Assembly (NCBI GenBank): GCA_024364735.1
Contig: JAGFNQ010005398.1
Span: forward strand, 359,946 to 423,945
Direction of reading: 5' to 3'
Origin: Boesenbergia rotunda
Taxonomy: Eukaryota > Streptophyta > Magnoliopsida > Zingiberales > Zingiberaceae
Length of the DNA: 64,000 nt
Below are positions 35,153-46,463 of this stretch, in pieces. The notes beneath the pieces were generated by a model. That model did no database searches, was not told where the DNA came from, and saw nothing but the letters and a program-made list of their open reading frames with translations. The position numbers and the translations under genes are program-made. Position 1 is the first letter of the stretch. Each line of letters begins with the position of its first letter.

Positions 35153-36637
35153 GGGGGCGTTTGGTTTAGGCATTTTCTATTTTCATTTTCTTATTTTCTA
35201 GAGAATGTTGTTTGTTTTGTATTTTCTAATTTTATTTTCTGGAAAAGGAGATGTCATTTTCTAAGAAAATAGAAAATGTCAAAATGTCATTTTCTAAGAA
35301 AAGGGAGAATGTGGTAGAAAATGGGAAAATGCGGTGCACCGCAAGACCGTCGAACCCTCGCCGCCGCTTCATCCCTCGAACCCTCCTCGAAATAAAGTAA
35401 AGGAAACAAAAACCTCCTCGAACCCTCGTTGTCGCTTCATCCCTTTTTCTCGTGCCCTATCTCGCCGCAAGACCTTCGCCGCCGCTTCATCGCTCGCCCT
35501 CGCCCCTTCTCCACAGCCGCTTCATTGCTCGCCCTCGGCCCTTCATCACTCGCCACTCTGCCCTCGTTTCCACGCCGCCGGTTGCTCAGCAGTGTGCTCG
35601 CCGGTTGCTCGGTTGTTATACACTCAGACGGTATCTCAGCAGTGTGTCGATCCATCCTCTGCAGTGTCGTACACTCAGAAGGCTGCTCGCCGGTTGCTCA
35701 GCAGTGTGTCGATCCCTCCTCAGCAGTGTCGTACACTCAGACGGTATCCATCACCTTACCTCCTCTTTCGTAGTTTTTTTGCAATTTACATTGACAATAT
35801 ATTGGTATTTTTGTATGGTTTGTTTACTCTTGAATTACATTAAAATTTCCTAAATATTAAGGATTTTTTTAGATAATACAGTATGGGAGGGCATAATCCC
35901 AGTGTCGAAATGGAGAAATATGAGTGGTCAAAGGCTAATGTAGTCATGTTTGTTGAGATCATTTATGAAAAAGTGAAGCAAAACAAGTTACAAACATCTA
36001 CCTTCACTAATACGGTTTGGGACGAGATCAATAAATAATTATATCTAATTACAAAGAGGAATTATGGTGTAGAGAGGCTCAAAGGTAAATGGAATCGTCT
36101 ACGCACTAGACATCGAATTTTTGTTGCATTGCTTACACATACTGGTGTTACAATGGATCCAGACACCGGTAAAGTGAATGCTCCAGAGGAAGTATGGGCA
36201 GAATTTTATGTGGTAAATATTTTTATCCATTCAAATATATATTTTTATTATATATTTGTATTTAATAAAATGCTAATTTTTGTAATCAATTGTACAGAAA
36301 AATAAAAAGGAGTACAAGTCAATACGAAAGGAAGGTTGTGATCATTTCTACATTCTTAGTGAAGTTTTCAGTGAGACAACTGCAACAGGTGATATGCATA
36401 GGGCATTTACTCAATTGCCTCCTACATCTAATGAAGAGAGAGAACTCGAAGATGCATTCATTAATATTGGTGTTAACTCATATGTCAAAGTCATTGTTGA
36501 TGAGAATGAGGATGTTAAAGGAGAACTTAATAATCGGAGGCATCGTACTCCAGAATCATCCGATAGTCATCGACGTAAAGATTCTAAACTTTCAAAAATT
36601 GAAAAATATGAGGCTTCTATGGACAAGTGGAGTAACC
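35153..36637 (+). pseudogene. PIF/Harbinger 5' part with Myb/SANT-like ORF1
   Basis: The left end GGGGGCGTTTGGTTTAG follows TAA (35150-35152), as in PIF/Harbinger elements. After an AT-rich then CG-rich leader, ORF1 starts at 35883. Exon 1 is 35883-36212: WSKANVVMFVEII, TNTVWDEINK, LKGKWNRLRTRHRIF, MDPDTGKVNAPEEVW. A gtaaat...cag intron (36213-36297) joins in phase to exon 2: EYKSIRKEGCDHF, then an acidic and Ser-rich tail. This is the Myb/SANT-like DNA-binding protein that acts with the transposase. A stop at 36036-36038 breaks it, and gypsy DNA replaces the rest from about 36638; transposase and right end are absent. Confidence 0.82.
35580..35750. repeat. Short tandem duplications in the Harbinger leader
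   Basis: gccggttgctcagcagtgtg, tcgatcc(a/c)tcctc, gcagtgtcgtacactcaga and cggtatc recur two to three times in changing order. Open frames here in three phases reflect the repeat and are not called. Confidence 0.7.
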
Positions 36638-38063
36638 AAATGAGCAGATTTGGTTAATCGATCAACGATCACCCAAATTGCGTCGTGCCTTTTCCGAGAC
36701 CTTGGTAATCCCACAACGAAATCTATAGTGATGTGCTCCCATTTTCACTCAGGAATAGGGATCTTCTGCAGTAATCCAGTAGGTCTCTGATGCTCGACCT
36801 TCACCTGCTGGCACACTAGACATCTAGTTACAAAATTTGCGATGTCTTTCTTCATACCGTTCAACCAGTAGGAACGTCTCAAATCTCGGTACATACGGGT
36901 TTCACCAGGATGTATCACAAACCGAGATCGATGAGCCTCCTGCAACAACTCGTCCATGACCGGATGTGACTTAGGCACTCATAATATCCCTCAGAAATAT
37001 AAAATACCCTCGTCATCTCATGTAAAGTCAGTCTGCTGCTCTGAGGTTATCCGGCTGCCTAGGAACTGCAGATGTTGATCACTAGGCTAAGCCTCTCTGA
37101 TCCTCGTCCTGATCAGAGACTGAGCAATCATAGTCACCAACAAGCCTTTCTCTGTCTGACCCTGCTCCTCTAGTCTCAACTCTGAGAAGCTCTGAACTAA
37201 GTCTGTGACCATAACCCTGACACAAGCCAAAACACTCCGGGATTTTCTACTCAGTGCATCTGCAACCACATTAGCTTTCCCTGGATGGTAGCTAATAGAA
37301 CAGTCATAATCCTTCAGGAATTCCATCCATCTCCTCTGACGAAGATTCAACTCCTTCTGAGTGAATAGATACTTGAGGTTCTTGTGATCCGTGAAAATCT
37401 CAAACGTGACGCGCGTAGAGATGGTGTCTCTATATCTTCAGGGCAAAAATAATGGCTACAAGCTCTAAGTCGTGAATTGGATAGTTTTTCTCATGCTCCT
37501 TAAGTTGACAAGAAGCATAAGAGACTACCCATCCATGCTGCATCAAAACTGCGCTCAAACCCTGATGTGATGCGTCAGTGTAGAATACGAAACCGTCCTC
37601 TCCCAAAGGTAATACCAATACAGGTGCAGACACCAATCGCCGCTTGAGCTCTTGAAAACTGGTCTCACAAGCCTCTATTCATATAAATTTCAGCCTTTTC
37701 TGGTCAGACGTATCAACGGTGAAGCAATGCTGGAAAACCCCTCAACAAATCGTCGATAATAACTAGCCAATCCGAGAAAACTGCGCACCTGTTGAACTGT
37801 CGATCTTCTAGAGATCTACGGAGATACCTCTACTAGAAACAACGTGTCCGAGAAAACCCACAAAAGACAACCAGAAAGCATATTTGCTGAACTTCGCATA
37901 CAACTGCTCCCGCCGAAGCGTCTCCAGGGCAATGCAAAAATGGCTCGCATGGTCCTCCTCAGAACGGGAGTAAATCAGAATGTCGTCAATGAACACAATA
38001 ACAAACTGATTCAAATACTCCATAAAACCCCGATTCATCAAATCCATAAATACTGCTGAAATT
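36638..38063 (-). pseudogene. Ty3/gypsy reverse transcriptase, RNase H and integrase start
   Basis: Minus-strand order: AVFMDLMNRGFMEYLNQFVIVFIDDILIYS (reverse transcriptase with FIDD in place of YVDD, 37930-38060), LYAKFSKYAFW, RNase H (VFYTDASHQGLSAVLMQ and YPIHDLELVAIIFALK, 37430-37636; SYHPGKANVVADALSRK, about 37240-37300), then the integrase zinc finger (H..H..CLVCQQVK, 36745-36978) and the core start ending RLTKSAH at 36638. Both ends are abrupt, and frameshifts lie near 37780, 37430 and 37090. The same element's gag start and LTR appear to lie at 39540-42795. Confidence 0.92.
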
Positions 38064-39539
38064 TGTTTGTCAACCTGTTATTGGTGGTTTATTTTTTCAT
38101 ATTCGTTGTGTATGTCATGTTTTAAATTTATGTCTTCAAGATGGATTAAAACTTTTAGAAAATTATATTCAACTAATTAGAATCGGAATTTCATATTTAT
38201 GGTCGCATCCATCATGATGAAACAATAGGGTAGATTTTGTAAAGCTAATGGAATGAGACCTAAAAACTTTCCACGTGATGTTCCAACAAGTTGGAATTCA
38301 ACATATCAATTATTACAAGATTCATTTCAATATAAATATTTATTATGTTTATTTTTTGCATAAAATAGTAATACTAATATATATTTATTTTCACAACAAT
38401 GGAATATTTGTAATAATATTAATGAAATTTTAAAAGTATTTAACGATGCAACTGAACAACTTTCCGGTGTTTATTATCCCACTGCTTATTTAATTTTAGT
38501 GAATTTTTGTAGTATAATATTAATATTAAATAAACATGTCATGAATGAAGCTTTAACTTTATGCATATTAGCTATGAAAACTAAATGGGAAAAATATTTT
38601 TATTTTATTCCTGAAATTTATTTAATTGCATTTGCTTTAGATCCTAGATTTAAATTAGAAGTTTTACAAGAAATATTAACTTTATATTATGACGTTTTAA
38701 TTCCTGTTAAAAATTCTTCGTCTCCAAATCCAGTTAATATTATATATAATATTAGAAATTATTTATATGATCTTTATAATTAATATTATGTTAAATATGG
38801 AATACAAACTAATATTTCTGAAACACAACAACCTACTAGTACTAATTAAAAACTTACAAAAGCGTAACTTTTATTAAAAGAACGGACGAAACGTCCATAA
38901 GGATCCTCAAGTTCCACACAGGAACTTGAGAATTATTTTACGACTTTTTTTTATTTTAATGAAGCAGATAGAGAAGATTTCGATATCTTGAAGTGGTGGT
39001 CACAGAAGGCTCAAAGCTTTCTCGTTCTCTCCGTGATCGTAAAAGAAATTTTAGCTTCTCCAGTGTCAACTGTTGTTGTGGAGCAGACGTTCAGTGTCGG
39101 CGACAACATATTAGATAACCGACGATCAACTATGTCTCCCAACTCATTGGAAGCTCAAGCATTACTAGACGATTGGACCAGAGCTGAGAAAAAAATCCAA
39201 GGAATGCAACTTTCAGAAGACGAAGTCAAAGAATTTGATACCGAAGGAACGAAGACAACGGGAATGGGAGGAAATGAAAGTGAGTGATTAAGAATGTAAA
39301 AATGTAAAAGAACTATGTTCCCCTACACCCTAAGGGCATATGTAGGCAACTTATATAAGTGCAAGCTTTTTTTTAAATAAATTTATATTTTAAATTTAAT
39401 TTTTAATTTTTAATTTTTTTTAATATAATAATCTTGAACCGTGGCGAACCGTGAACCGTAACCGGCTTGAGCGGTTAAGGTTAAGGGTCGACCTCCTACG
39501 AACCGTCGAACCGGCGGTTCCAAACCGTGGTCGGGTCTA
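38064..39539 (+). pseudogene. hAT transposase, C-terminal half, with right transposon end
   Basis: Decayed hAT (Ac-like) transposase: GGLFFHIRCVCHVLNLCLQDG (about 38080-38140), TRWNSTYQLLQ at about 38280-38320, AMKTKWEKYFYFIPEIYLIAFALDPRFKLE (38570-38660), and the dimerisation domain FDILKWWSQKAQSF...SPVSTVVVEQTFSVGDNILDNRRSTM (38976-39135), with a stop at 39285-39287. The right end reads acggttt-type subterminal repeats and finishes ...gtggtcgggtcta at 39539. The N-terminal half and left end are missing, and the left edge abuts gypsy DNA. Confidence 0.85.
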
Positions 39540-39704
39540 CTTTGATGGTACGACTGGAACTGCTGTCAGATAAGGAGGAGGTACTCTCAGTGGTGGAGGT
39601 CTCAGCTCACCCAAAGGGTCCTGGCGAGCTGATCCCCGATCAGTCGGCTCCACTCTAGTGGGCCTCTCAACCTCCTAACCCGTGTCTCCCTCGGCCTCCC
39701 CCAT
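39540..39704 (-). pseudogene. Gypsy gag N-terminus
   Basis: From an ATG at 39702-39704 the minus strand reads MGEAEGDTG, a stop, then a proline-rich run ending PPPLRVPPPYLTAVPVVPSK, where the hAT end cuts in. Its position just inside a gypsy primer site supports gag. It is probably the 5' end of the element whose pol is at 36638-38063. Confidence 0.6.
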
Positions 39705-39986
39705 GATCGTCGTCTACGACCACAAGCAAGGGGTGGAGACAACTCAATACAACGAGGCATATCTGTTAACAAAACCAAAACGCATTATTTAGATATAATT
39801 TTATCCAAATTTAAAACAAACTTACTTCTTATTTGTCGGGAGAGATCTCGTCGCTGCCAAGTCCCAAAAACACAACCATGTCAAAACAATGACTCCGCAA
39901 AACTAGAACCAAATCCGTAAAATACAAATTGACCTCAAAAAAAATAACTTCGTAAACCCACAGGCACCAAAACATCGCAAAACATG

Positions 39987-42795
39987 GCTCTGATACCAAA
40001 AATTGTCACGCCCCCAGAGACCCATGCTTGCTCGAAAATCGGGCAGCATCTCCCCTGTACGGCGGACAAGTTGGGACCAATATATATACACTTCAATCAT
40101 AAAAGACAGAAATAAAAACACAACCATGCAGTTTTATATCAATATGAAAGATAACGAGTGGCTCAGCCACCTTAAACATAATAGAAACACACAACCAAAG
40201 AGAACTCCACAACGAACAAACCCGACCAATAAGACATGACTACAATTTAGACAAAACCATACCAGAAAATAAAATAAATACGGAAACGAAGAAACTACAG
40301 AGAATCTGAAACAACTCCAAATAAAACAACCCGGTGGGACTGAGAGGCTGAGGGGCTAAGGGGTTGGCAACTGGATCATCTCCTGGCTCCGAGCAAAACA
40401 TCTACCTGCTACCTGAAAGAAAAATGAGTGGTAATGGTGGTGAGTCCGGGCGGACTCAGCGGGTATATAAGTCGGCAATTGCATGGCATAATAAAAGATA
40501 AACTAAGTAAAGAAACAACAGGTAATACCTAAACATATATAACAACTGTAAAACAACATAGTATAAAACTGAATAACAACTAAACATGTACGAAAAATCT
40601 CATGATATCACAATATCAAAACATACATGTATGTCAACTAAATGCAGCAAACATAGCTCATATAAATGCAACAACCACAAGAAAATGCATAAATGCAATA
40701 TATGCATATGATGCAATGACATGTGTCACCCCTGACGCCAGTCAAGCCGCCAACACATCACATCTGTGTGGCCGAGTGGGTAGGGCTGTGACAACTGTAC
40801 GCACTCCAACGAATACCATAGATATGTGTGGTTGAGTAGACAGGATGCTGGGGAGCCAACTACTCTAAACCCCGGAATAAAAGGGGAGCTATCAACAACT
40901 CTAGTATCCTTCAAAAACAACGGTGAGGGTGTCACTGCTTGCCTACAACTGCAACATGTGTGGCATAACAGGACAATTGCTCGCACTCTAACAACTACCA
41001 CAACAACAAGTGGTTGAGTGAACAGAACAACTAAATGACTAACGGCGACTTAACCATATGGAAGCCCAACAGTCGTTAGTATGCAACGTGCAGGTATGGT
41101 GCATGCTACAAGATTCACGAACAACCGGAAAACAACGATGCAACAAAATCCAACAAATATCAACGATGCAACGATACAACAAACCAAGTATCGAAAAACA
41201 ACGATTATGCATCTACACTACTAGGTAGGATATTTCTAATGTCAAATAAACTCAATTGTGTTTAATGAACCTCTAAGTACTCGCGTACAAGCGGTACTTT
41301 ACTGAACAGAAATTCAACGGAAGACTGTACGGATACGAAATTTCGAATAGCTCGAAGATCAACGAAGAAAAGTATTAACGGAGACAATAAACAATCGACA
41401 GCAAAGAACAAGGTCAAGCAACCCATTTAGACATAAACAATCATGCTTTAAGATTAAAGAACTATACGAGTACAAAGGAGAAGTACCCGTCTTTTATGTA
41501 GAACGTGCCCAAATAAATCTCCTGTCCAAGTCCTTTATCCAATCAGGGTCATGTACCAAGATTAGAATTAAACTACTTATACATTTAAATAAATTAACCA
41601 AATAAAATGCTAAACACGATTAGGATACATCCTAATTACAACATACATTCAAATCATCCATAACAGAAAGTTCCTTCCTGGCATAATTATCACCATTAGG
41701 TTTAAACACAATCACCCATAGATAGGTACTCCTAAACTAACAGTCTGTCCAAACTCCCCACAACCTAAGGAATTAGAGCCTAACTGTTAAGGCTCTCGGC
41801 AATATATCAATCCCAACTCAAACTCAGAAACTAGTGCTGAAATTTTAAAACAAATCAATAACCGAAGCTATTCATCAATTTTGCTACAGTATGAACAATC
41901 TGTTCACACACAGAATTGTTACAAGAACAATCCAGCTTCATGTTGGATTTAAGACCACAACTACAACCTTTATTCCTACAACAATGGCTACAATCAACTA
42001 TACGACCGATGTGCATACAATCTACTGTGAAATTTCAACCTAAAGTAGAAACAAAAACCATCCTCCCAACCTGATCTTATCTCCTGTACAGAAACTAATA
42101 TCTCCTTCACAGAAACTAAACAAGGCTTAGTTTATTAAAAATGAAATCTAAACATAAATAACCTTCTATGAACTCCAAATTCACAGGTCAAATTACAGCC
42201 ACTCACAGCCACTCGAAACCATGAAGGATTGGTGAAGAAATCTTATCCAATCAACACCAATTCCATAGTAAAACCTAGCGAAAAGTTTTCTTACCTCCGA
42301 CGGTCGTCGCCGGTAGATTTCGCTCGGCAGAAGTGGTAAGGAGAAGCAATGAAATCAAGAGATTCCGTAGCTTCCTCTTCGGTAGCAACTCACGGTGGTC
42401 GAATACTCAGGCAGTAGGAGCTTGCGGCGCGAGGGAGAAAAGAAAGAACCGCGAAGCAGGGAGACCAGGCGGCGCCTCCTTCGTGGGTGTCGGAACAGAA
42501 GAAGAAGAAGAAGAAGAAGAAGGCGAAGGGGAGGCGTTCGGCGTCGCTCGCGAGGAACCACCGCGGTCGGCATCGGCGTCGGGCAGAGAAGAGGAATCGG
42601 GAGAAAGAAAAAAAAAGAAAAAAGAAAATTGATTCGGGAGAAGAAGTTAGGGTATATAAGGATTTTGGACATTTACAAAAAGACCCTCCAAGTTTGTTTA
42701 ATTTCAATCACGCTCATATGTTTCGAATTTTCCATTTTAACCCCTAAATTTTGGTATTTAGCAGTTATATTATTTTACAAAGAGGGGATGTGATA
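39987..42795 (-). mobile_element. Primer site and 5' LTR of the minus-strand gypsy element
   Basis: The complement of TGGTATCAGAGC lies at 39987-39998. The LTR then runs from 40004 (TGTCACGCCCCC on the plus strand) to about 42795 (ggggatgtgata), about 2.8 kb. On the minus strand the start reads TATCACATCCCC, which would need one change to give the TG expected. The LTR holds short duplicated blocks at 40730-41040 (gtgtggccgagtgg, gtgtggttgagtag) and purine-rich DNA at 42460-42640 that generates chance ORFs. Confidence 0.75.
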
Positions 42796-43240
42796 AAAGA
42801 TGAAATACAGATAAATCTTTATGACTAAAAAAAATGCTCCTTCGAGTTTTTATCGATTAGAATGTAAATTAATTTATATTTGATAAATAAATATTTGGAT
42901 TAATTTAACGTGGCAGGAAATGAAAAGTGTGTATGCGCCCATGTCACTTGTTACAAATGATATCAAAGGATGAATCTATATCTCTTTCCAATAGTTATAT
43001 CACTGATCCAGAACTACCATCCAACGAAAGGATAATTATAATTAATTATTATCTTAAATATTCACAATTCGATTTTCAATTATGACATATTTTATAAAAA
43101 TATTTTTTTAAATGGGACATGAATCCTAATACGTTAAACTTTTAGATCGCCTATTATAAATATTTTTTAATTTAACTTGATAACTAATGACAAATTTCTA
43201 TAAAACTGAATTCATCATTTCAAATGTACATGTTACATGG

Positions 43241-43282
<42 letters not shown>

Positions 43283-43587
43283 CAATCCAAATTATTGGGT
43301 TAAAAGTACTTGAGCATTACTGAGATGTTGGTTGGAAAGTTTAGCATAGTGGTACTGATTTAAAAAAAACAAAAAGTAAAACCATAGTCTTTGTATCAAA
43401 GAAATCAACACCATTCATAAATTAAATTAAACTTTGATTGCATTCATGCAAAAGCCTCATCATACTTCAACAAAACTATTCGTAGATTCTCTAAATAATG
43501 GTATAATTGTTACATCTCTTAAATAATTAATGAAGTATTTAAGGATTGAATTTTAATTGTGATATATTAGAGGGATTTTCTTTTAAG
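42796..43587. other. Intergenic AT-rich DNA with one diverged copy of a 250-bp repeat
   Basis: No gene. 43010-43165 (acaattcgattttcaattatgac...aaatgggacatgaatcc...) is a single diverged relative of the tandem units at 51880-53310. A TA microsatellite lies at 43244-43279. Confidence 0.6.
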
Positions 43588-44412
43588 CTGTGTTTGAGAG
43601 GAGGTGATGGATGAGGAGGGAATGGTAACTTAGGGAAAGAAAAGTTTTTAACCTCGTTTGGGAATGAGTGAGTTAAAGAGGTGAAGAGGAAGGAAGGATA
43701 AGTATTAACCTCGATGAGGGAAAAAGAGGCTAAATTCCTTACACTCCGATTATCGGAGTATAAGGAATGGGAAGGAAAATCCAACAAAAATAAATTTCAG
43801 TTTATTCTTATTATCTCATATCTTAACAGTCTTATCATCAGTGGGTGAAGTATCGCAAGGATAACGACGTTGACATCGACGCTGATGCCGACGCTAACAT
43901 CAATGCCGACACTGACGCTGACATCGACGCCGATGCCGACTTCGACTCCAACTATATTAGAAGAGGTTACGCCAACGCCGACGGCTTGCGCAGGAGATAT
44001 GCAAACTGACAATAATGGCGATAACAATGGCCATAGCGGAGCAACAAAATCATGGATAGCGTCGATCGTCGATTATCGGCGATGACAAAGCAACAACAGT
44101 GAGTATGCAGGTGAGGAAACTGAGATTATCCGATGAAAGAAATAAATATAGACACAATAAAAATTATAATTTTTAATAAATAATTAATTCAAACTATTCC
44201 TATCTTGAAATAAATAATTCAATTAAATTTTCTTAAATGATAATTATGTAATTTTATATATTTACCCTTCATTTTCTTCCCTTTCGATTAATTAACTTTC
44301 CCTCCCTCCCATACAAAGTGATCCTAAATAATTTATTTTTCCTCCCTTCCCCTTCCTTCCCCTCCCTTCCCTCTTCCGTTAATGAACCTTCACTTACCCC
44401 ATCCAAACACAG
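43588..44412. mobile_element. Possible non-autonomous transposon with ctgtgtttg ends
   Basis: Left end ctgtgtttgagaggagg and right end ccatccaaacacag are partly complementary, and both arms are biased (purine-rich left, pyrimidine-rich right). The interior holds a short tandem of gacgctgacatcgacgccgatgcc type (43872-43945) and a perfect palindrome ctccgattatcggag near 43746. No target duplication was found, so the class is open. Confidence 0.4.
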
Positions 44413-45241
44413 GGTTAGTGGGATGATAATTCTAAAAATACTGACCGCTTGGATAGGTTTTCGTAAACACTTTTTAATTTATCCTTGTGGCCGATGAAAT
44501 TTTTTTATAAAATTAGATGGATTACCTTTATAATTAGTCGATTCGAATAATTAAATATCTATATTTTCAATACTATCAAAAAATTTTGTAAAACAATTGT
44601 ATTGATGATACATTTTAATTTTTAACCGATAAAGACCTATTATGATCATATTGTTTGCATTTGGTTTTTTTTAAACATTCTCAGTGTGTATACTGCATGT
44701 TTTCTTTCTCCTACGTGGCCATACAATGTTACCGGATAATTTCAAAGTTAGATAAAGATCCATATAAATGGTGTTCTAGTTTTAAGACACAAAATTAAAT
44801 AATGCTCACAGTAACGAAATATTGATTCATGTTTTGATATATTATATTCACAAAAATATATATGAGGAAGAAAGTTTTGGAATTTGAAATTTATTATAGT
44901 TATAATTATGTCTTTTTAAATCAATAATGAAGGAAGAACATGGTATTGGTATACTACTTAACTTTCATAGTCTAATTGATGCATACACATGCAAATTGAA
45001 GACCAATTTAAATCTTTGATGTTGAGAAAAGATACACACCAGATTTCATGAACACTATTATGAAATTACAGTACTAACACTGCCTTTGTTGCTAGCTTTT
45101 ATAAAATATTTTGATTTCACCATGACTCTCTGGTCGTTTCCAAAAGTAAACTCAAAAACTTCGAAGCACTCTGACAACTGTGTGAATTTCATATTATCCA
45201 ATTTCTATGTACAGTACCCTGATATATATATATAGAGAAAG
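44413..45241. other. AT-rich intergenic DNA
   Basis: No gene, repeat or terminal structure recognised on either strand. Confidence 0.5.
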
Positions 45242-45389
45242 TAAAATTGTCACCTTGTAACCTAAAAGGTCACTGTTTTGAGTCCTAAATATAGTCTTTT
45301 ACAAAGTAGGATAAAATTACGTATAATAGACTTATAGACCATTTTCTGGGACTTCATGCGGCGAGTTTCATACATTAGATAGCCCTTTT
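45242..45389 (+). mobile_element. Diverged Au-type SINE
   Basis: Retains the layout of the plant Au SINE: a B-box-like ggtcactgttttgagtcc, then tacaaagtaggataaaattacgtataatagact, catttt(c)tgggacttcatgcgg, and the ending gatagcccttttat. About 148 bases. Many changes from the consensus as I remember it indicate an old copy. It would have been transcribed by RNA polymerase III and moved by a LINE. Confidence 0.65.
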
Positions 45390-45907
45390 ATATATACATA
45401 TATATATATAGGGAAAACAAAAGTACTAGTTGATATTACATCAAAATGCATTGTAAATTAATAGTCTACGTTCATCTACGTGAAATATAGATTTCGTTTT
45501 TGAAATCAATTCTGTCTTTTATCAATTGATATATTCCAATTTTTTTTTATAAAATCGTATTTGGTCGACGCAATATCCAACCATGATTACTTTTGCTTTG
45601 GAGAGATAGATATAGGTTCATTTCACGGAGGCATCAATATTGAAACTTTTTGTTCATCTAATAAGACTGTCTGATTCTACAGTACTTTGTCTGACTAGAA
45701 AAGAAAAGGTAATTAAGCCAAGTTCCCTTTGCTACCAATAGAAATGATCTTCACATTAAAAAGCAACAAAACTTTGCTAAAGTAAAGCGATAAAATCAAA
45801 CAGTACTTCACGTATTGTTTAGGGTAACAGATTACTGCAAAAATAAAATAAAAAATAATAATTAAAGTTAAGCCAAACATAGGCATTATTAAGTTGGGAA
45901 ACCAAAT
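45390..45907. other. Intergenic DNA
   Basis: AT-rich with no recognised gene or repeat beyond short TA runs. Confidence 0.5.
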
Positions 45908-45909
45908 AG

Positions 45910-45915
45910 TTTATT
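45910..45915 (-). terminator. Polyadenylation signal of the coiled-coil gene
   Basis: AATAAA on the minus strand, about 30 bases after the stop codon at 45944. Position and form are as expected for a short plant transcript. Confidence 0.6.
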
Positions 45916-45943
45916 CATTGGTGAGATGCAAGAAGATGATGAT

Positions 45944-46390
45944 TCATTGGAAGCTTAGAATCATAAAAGCCAACGCGAGTCCAAGCACAACGCCGAGTCC
46001 AGCCGTAACCTTTGTGAATCTTTTATTCTCCTCTTCAAGATTTTTCAAAATCCTTGTAATCTCCTCTTCAAGATTTTTCAAAATCCTTGTAATCTCCTCG
46101 TCAAATATTTTCTTATCCTCTTCAAGTTTTTCCTTCTCCTCTTCAAATATTTCCTTCTCCTCTTCAAGTTTTGCCTTCTCCTCTTCAAATATTTCCTTCT
46201 CCTCTTCAAATATTTTGTTCACCTCCTCTTCAAGTTTTTTCTGCTCCTCATCAAGTTCTTTATTCTTCTCTTCATACTTTTTCTTCTCCACTTGAAATTT
46301 TTGCAGAAGTTCTATAAATTTTTGAAATTCTTCTATGATTTTTTCCCAATGTAACGCGGCGGCTGCTGACGGCGAGGTGAAAACTGCCAT
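45944..46390 (-). CDS. Small coiled-coil protein with hydrophobic C-terminal tail
   Basis: Uninterrupted 148-residue frame; I do not recognise the family. Residues 1-13 are small and hydrophobic (AVFTSPSAAAAL). Residues 17-123 are Glu/Lys-rich with hydrophobic spacing, a predicted long coiled coil. Residues 127-148 (KVTAGLGVVLGLALAFMILSFQ without its first residue) form one membrane span at the very end, as in tail-anchored proteins. Internal repeats include FEEEKEIFEEEK-type units and an exact ITRILKNLEE duplication at 100-109 and 111-120. An upstream ATG at 46444 is possible, but TATAAATA at 46455-46463 would place the transcript start after it, so the ATG at 46388-46390 is preferred. TATA box, single exon and nearby AATAAA look like a real gene. 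No transposon ends surround it. Confidence 0.6.
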   Translation of the reverse strand: MAVFTSPSAAAALHWEKIIEEFQKFIELLQKFQVEKKKYEEKNKELDEEQKKLEEEVNKIFEEEKEIFEEEKAKLEEEKEIFEEEKEKLEEDKKIFDEEITRILKNLEEEITRILKNLEEENKRFTKVTAGLGVVLGLALAFMILSFQ

Positions 46391-46454
46391 AGCGATTGAG
46401 AGTCTGAGGAGAGAGCTTTTAGGGCTTGTTGGAAAGATTAGCAATAGAGTAGAG

Positions 46455-46463
46455 TATTTATAA
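46455..46463 (-). promoter_or_regulatory. TATA box of the coiled-coil gene
   Basis: Minus-strand TTATAAATA about 65 bases before the preferred start codon, giving a predicted leader of about 35 bases. Confidence 0.55.

Noticed and set aside
35334..35853. Overlapping ORFs of 114-169 codons
   Set aside because: Leader of the Harbinger element with short duplications; no motif, and the real ORF1 starts at 35883.
42355..42793. Several basic or proline-rich ORFs
   Set aside because: Purine-rich end of the gypsy LTR; four overlapping frames on both strands and no domain.
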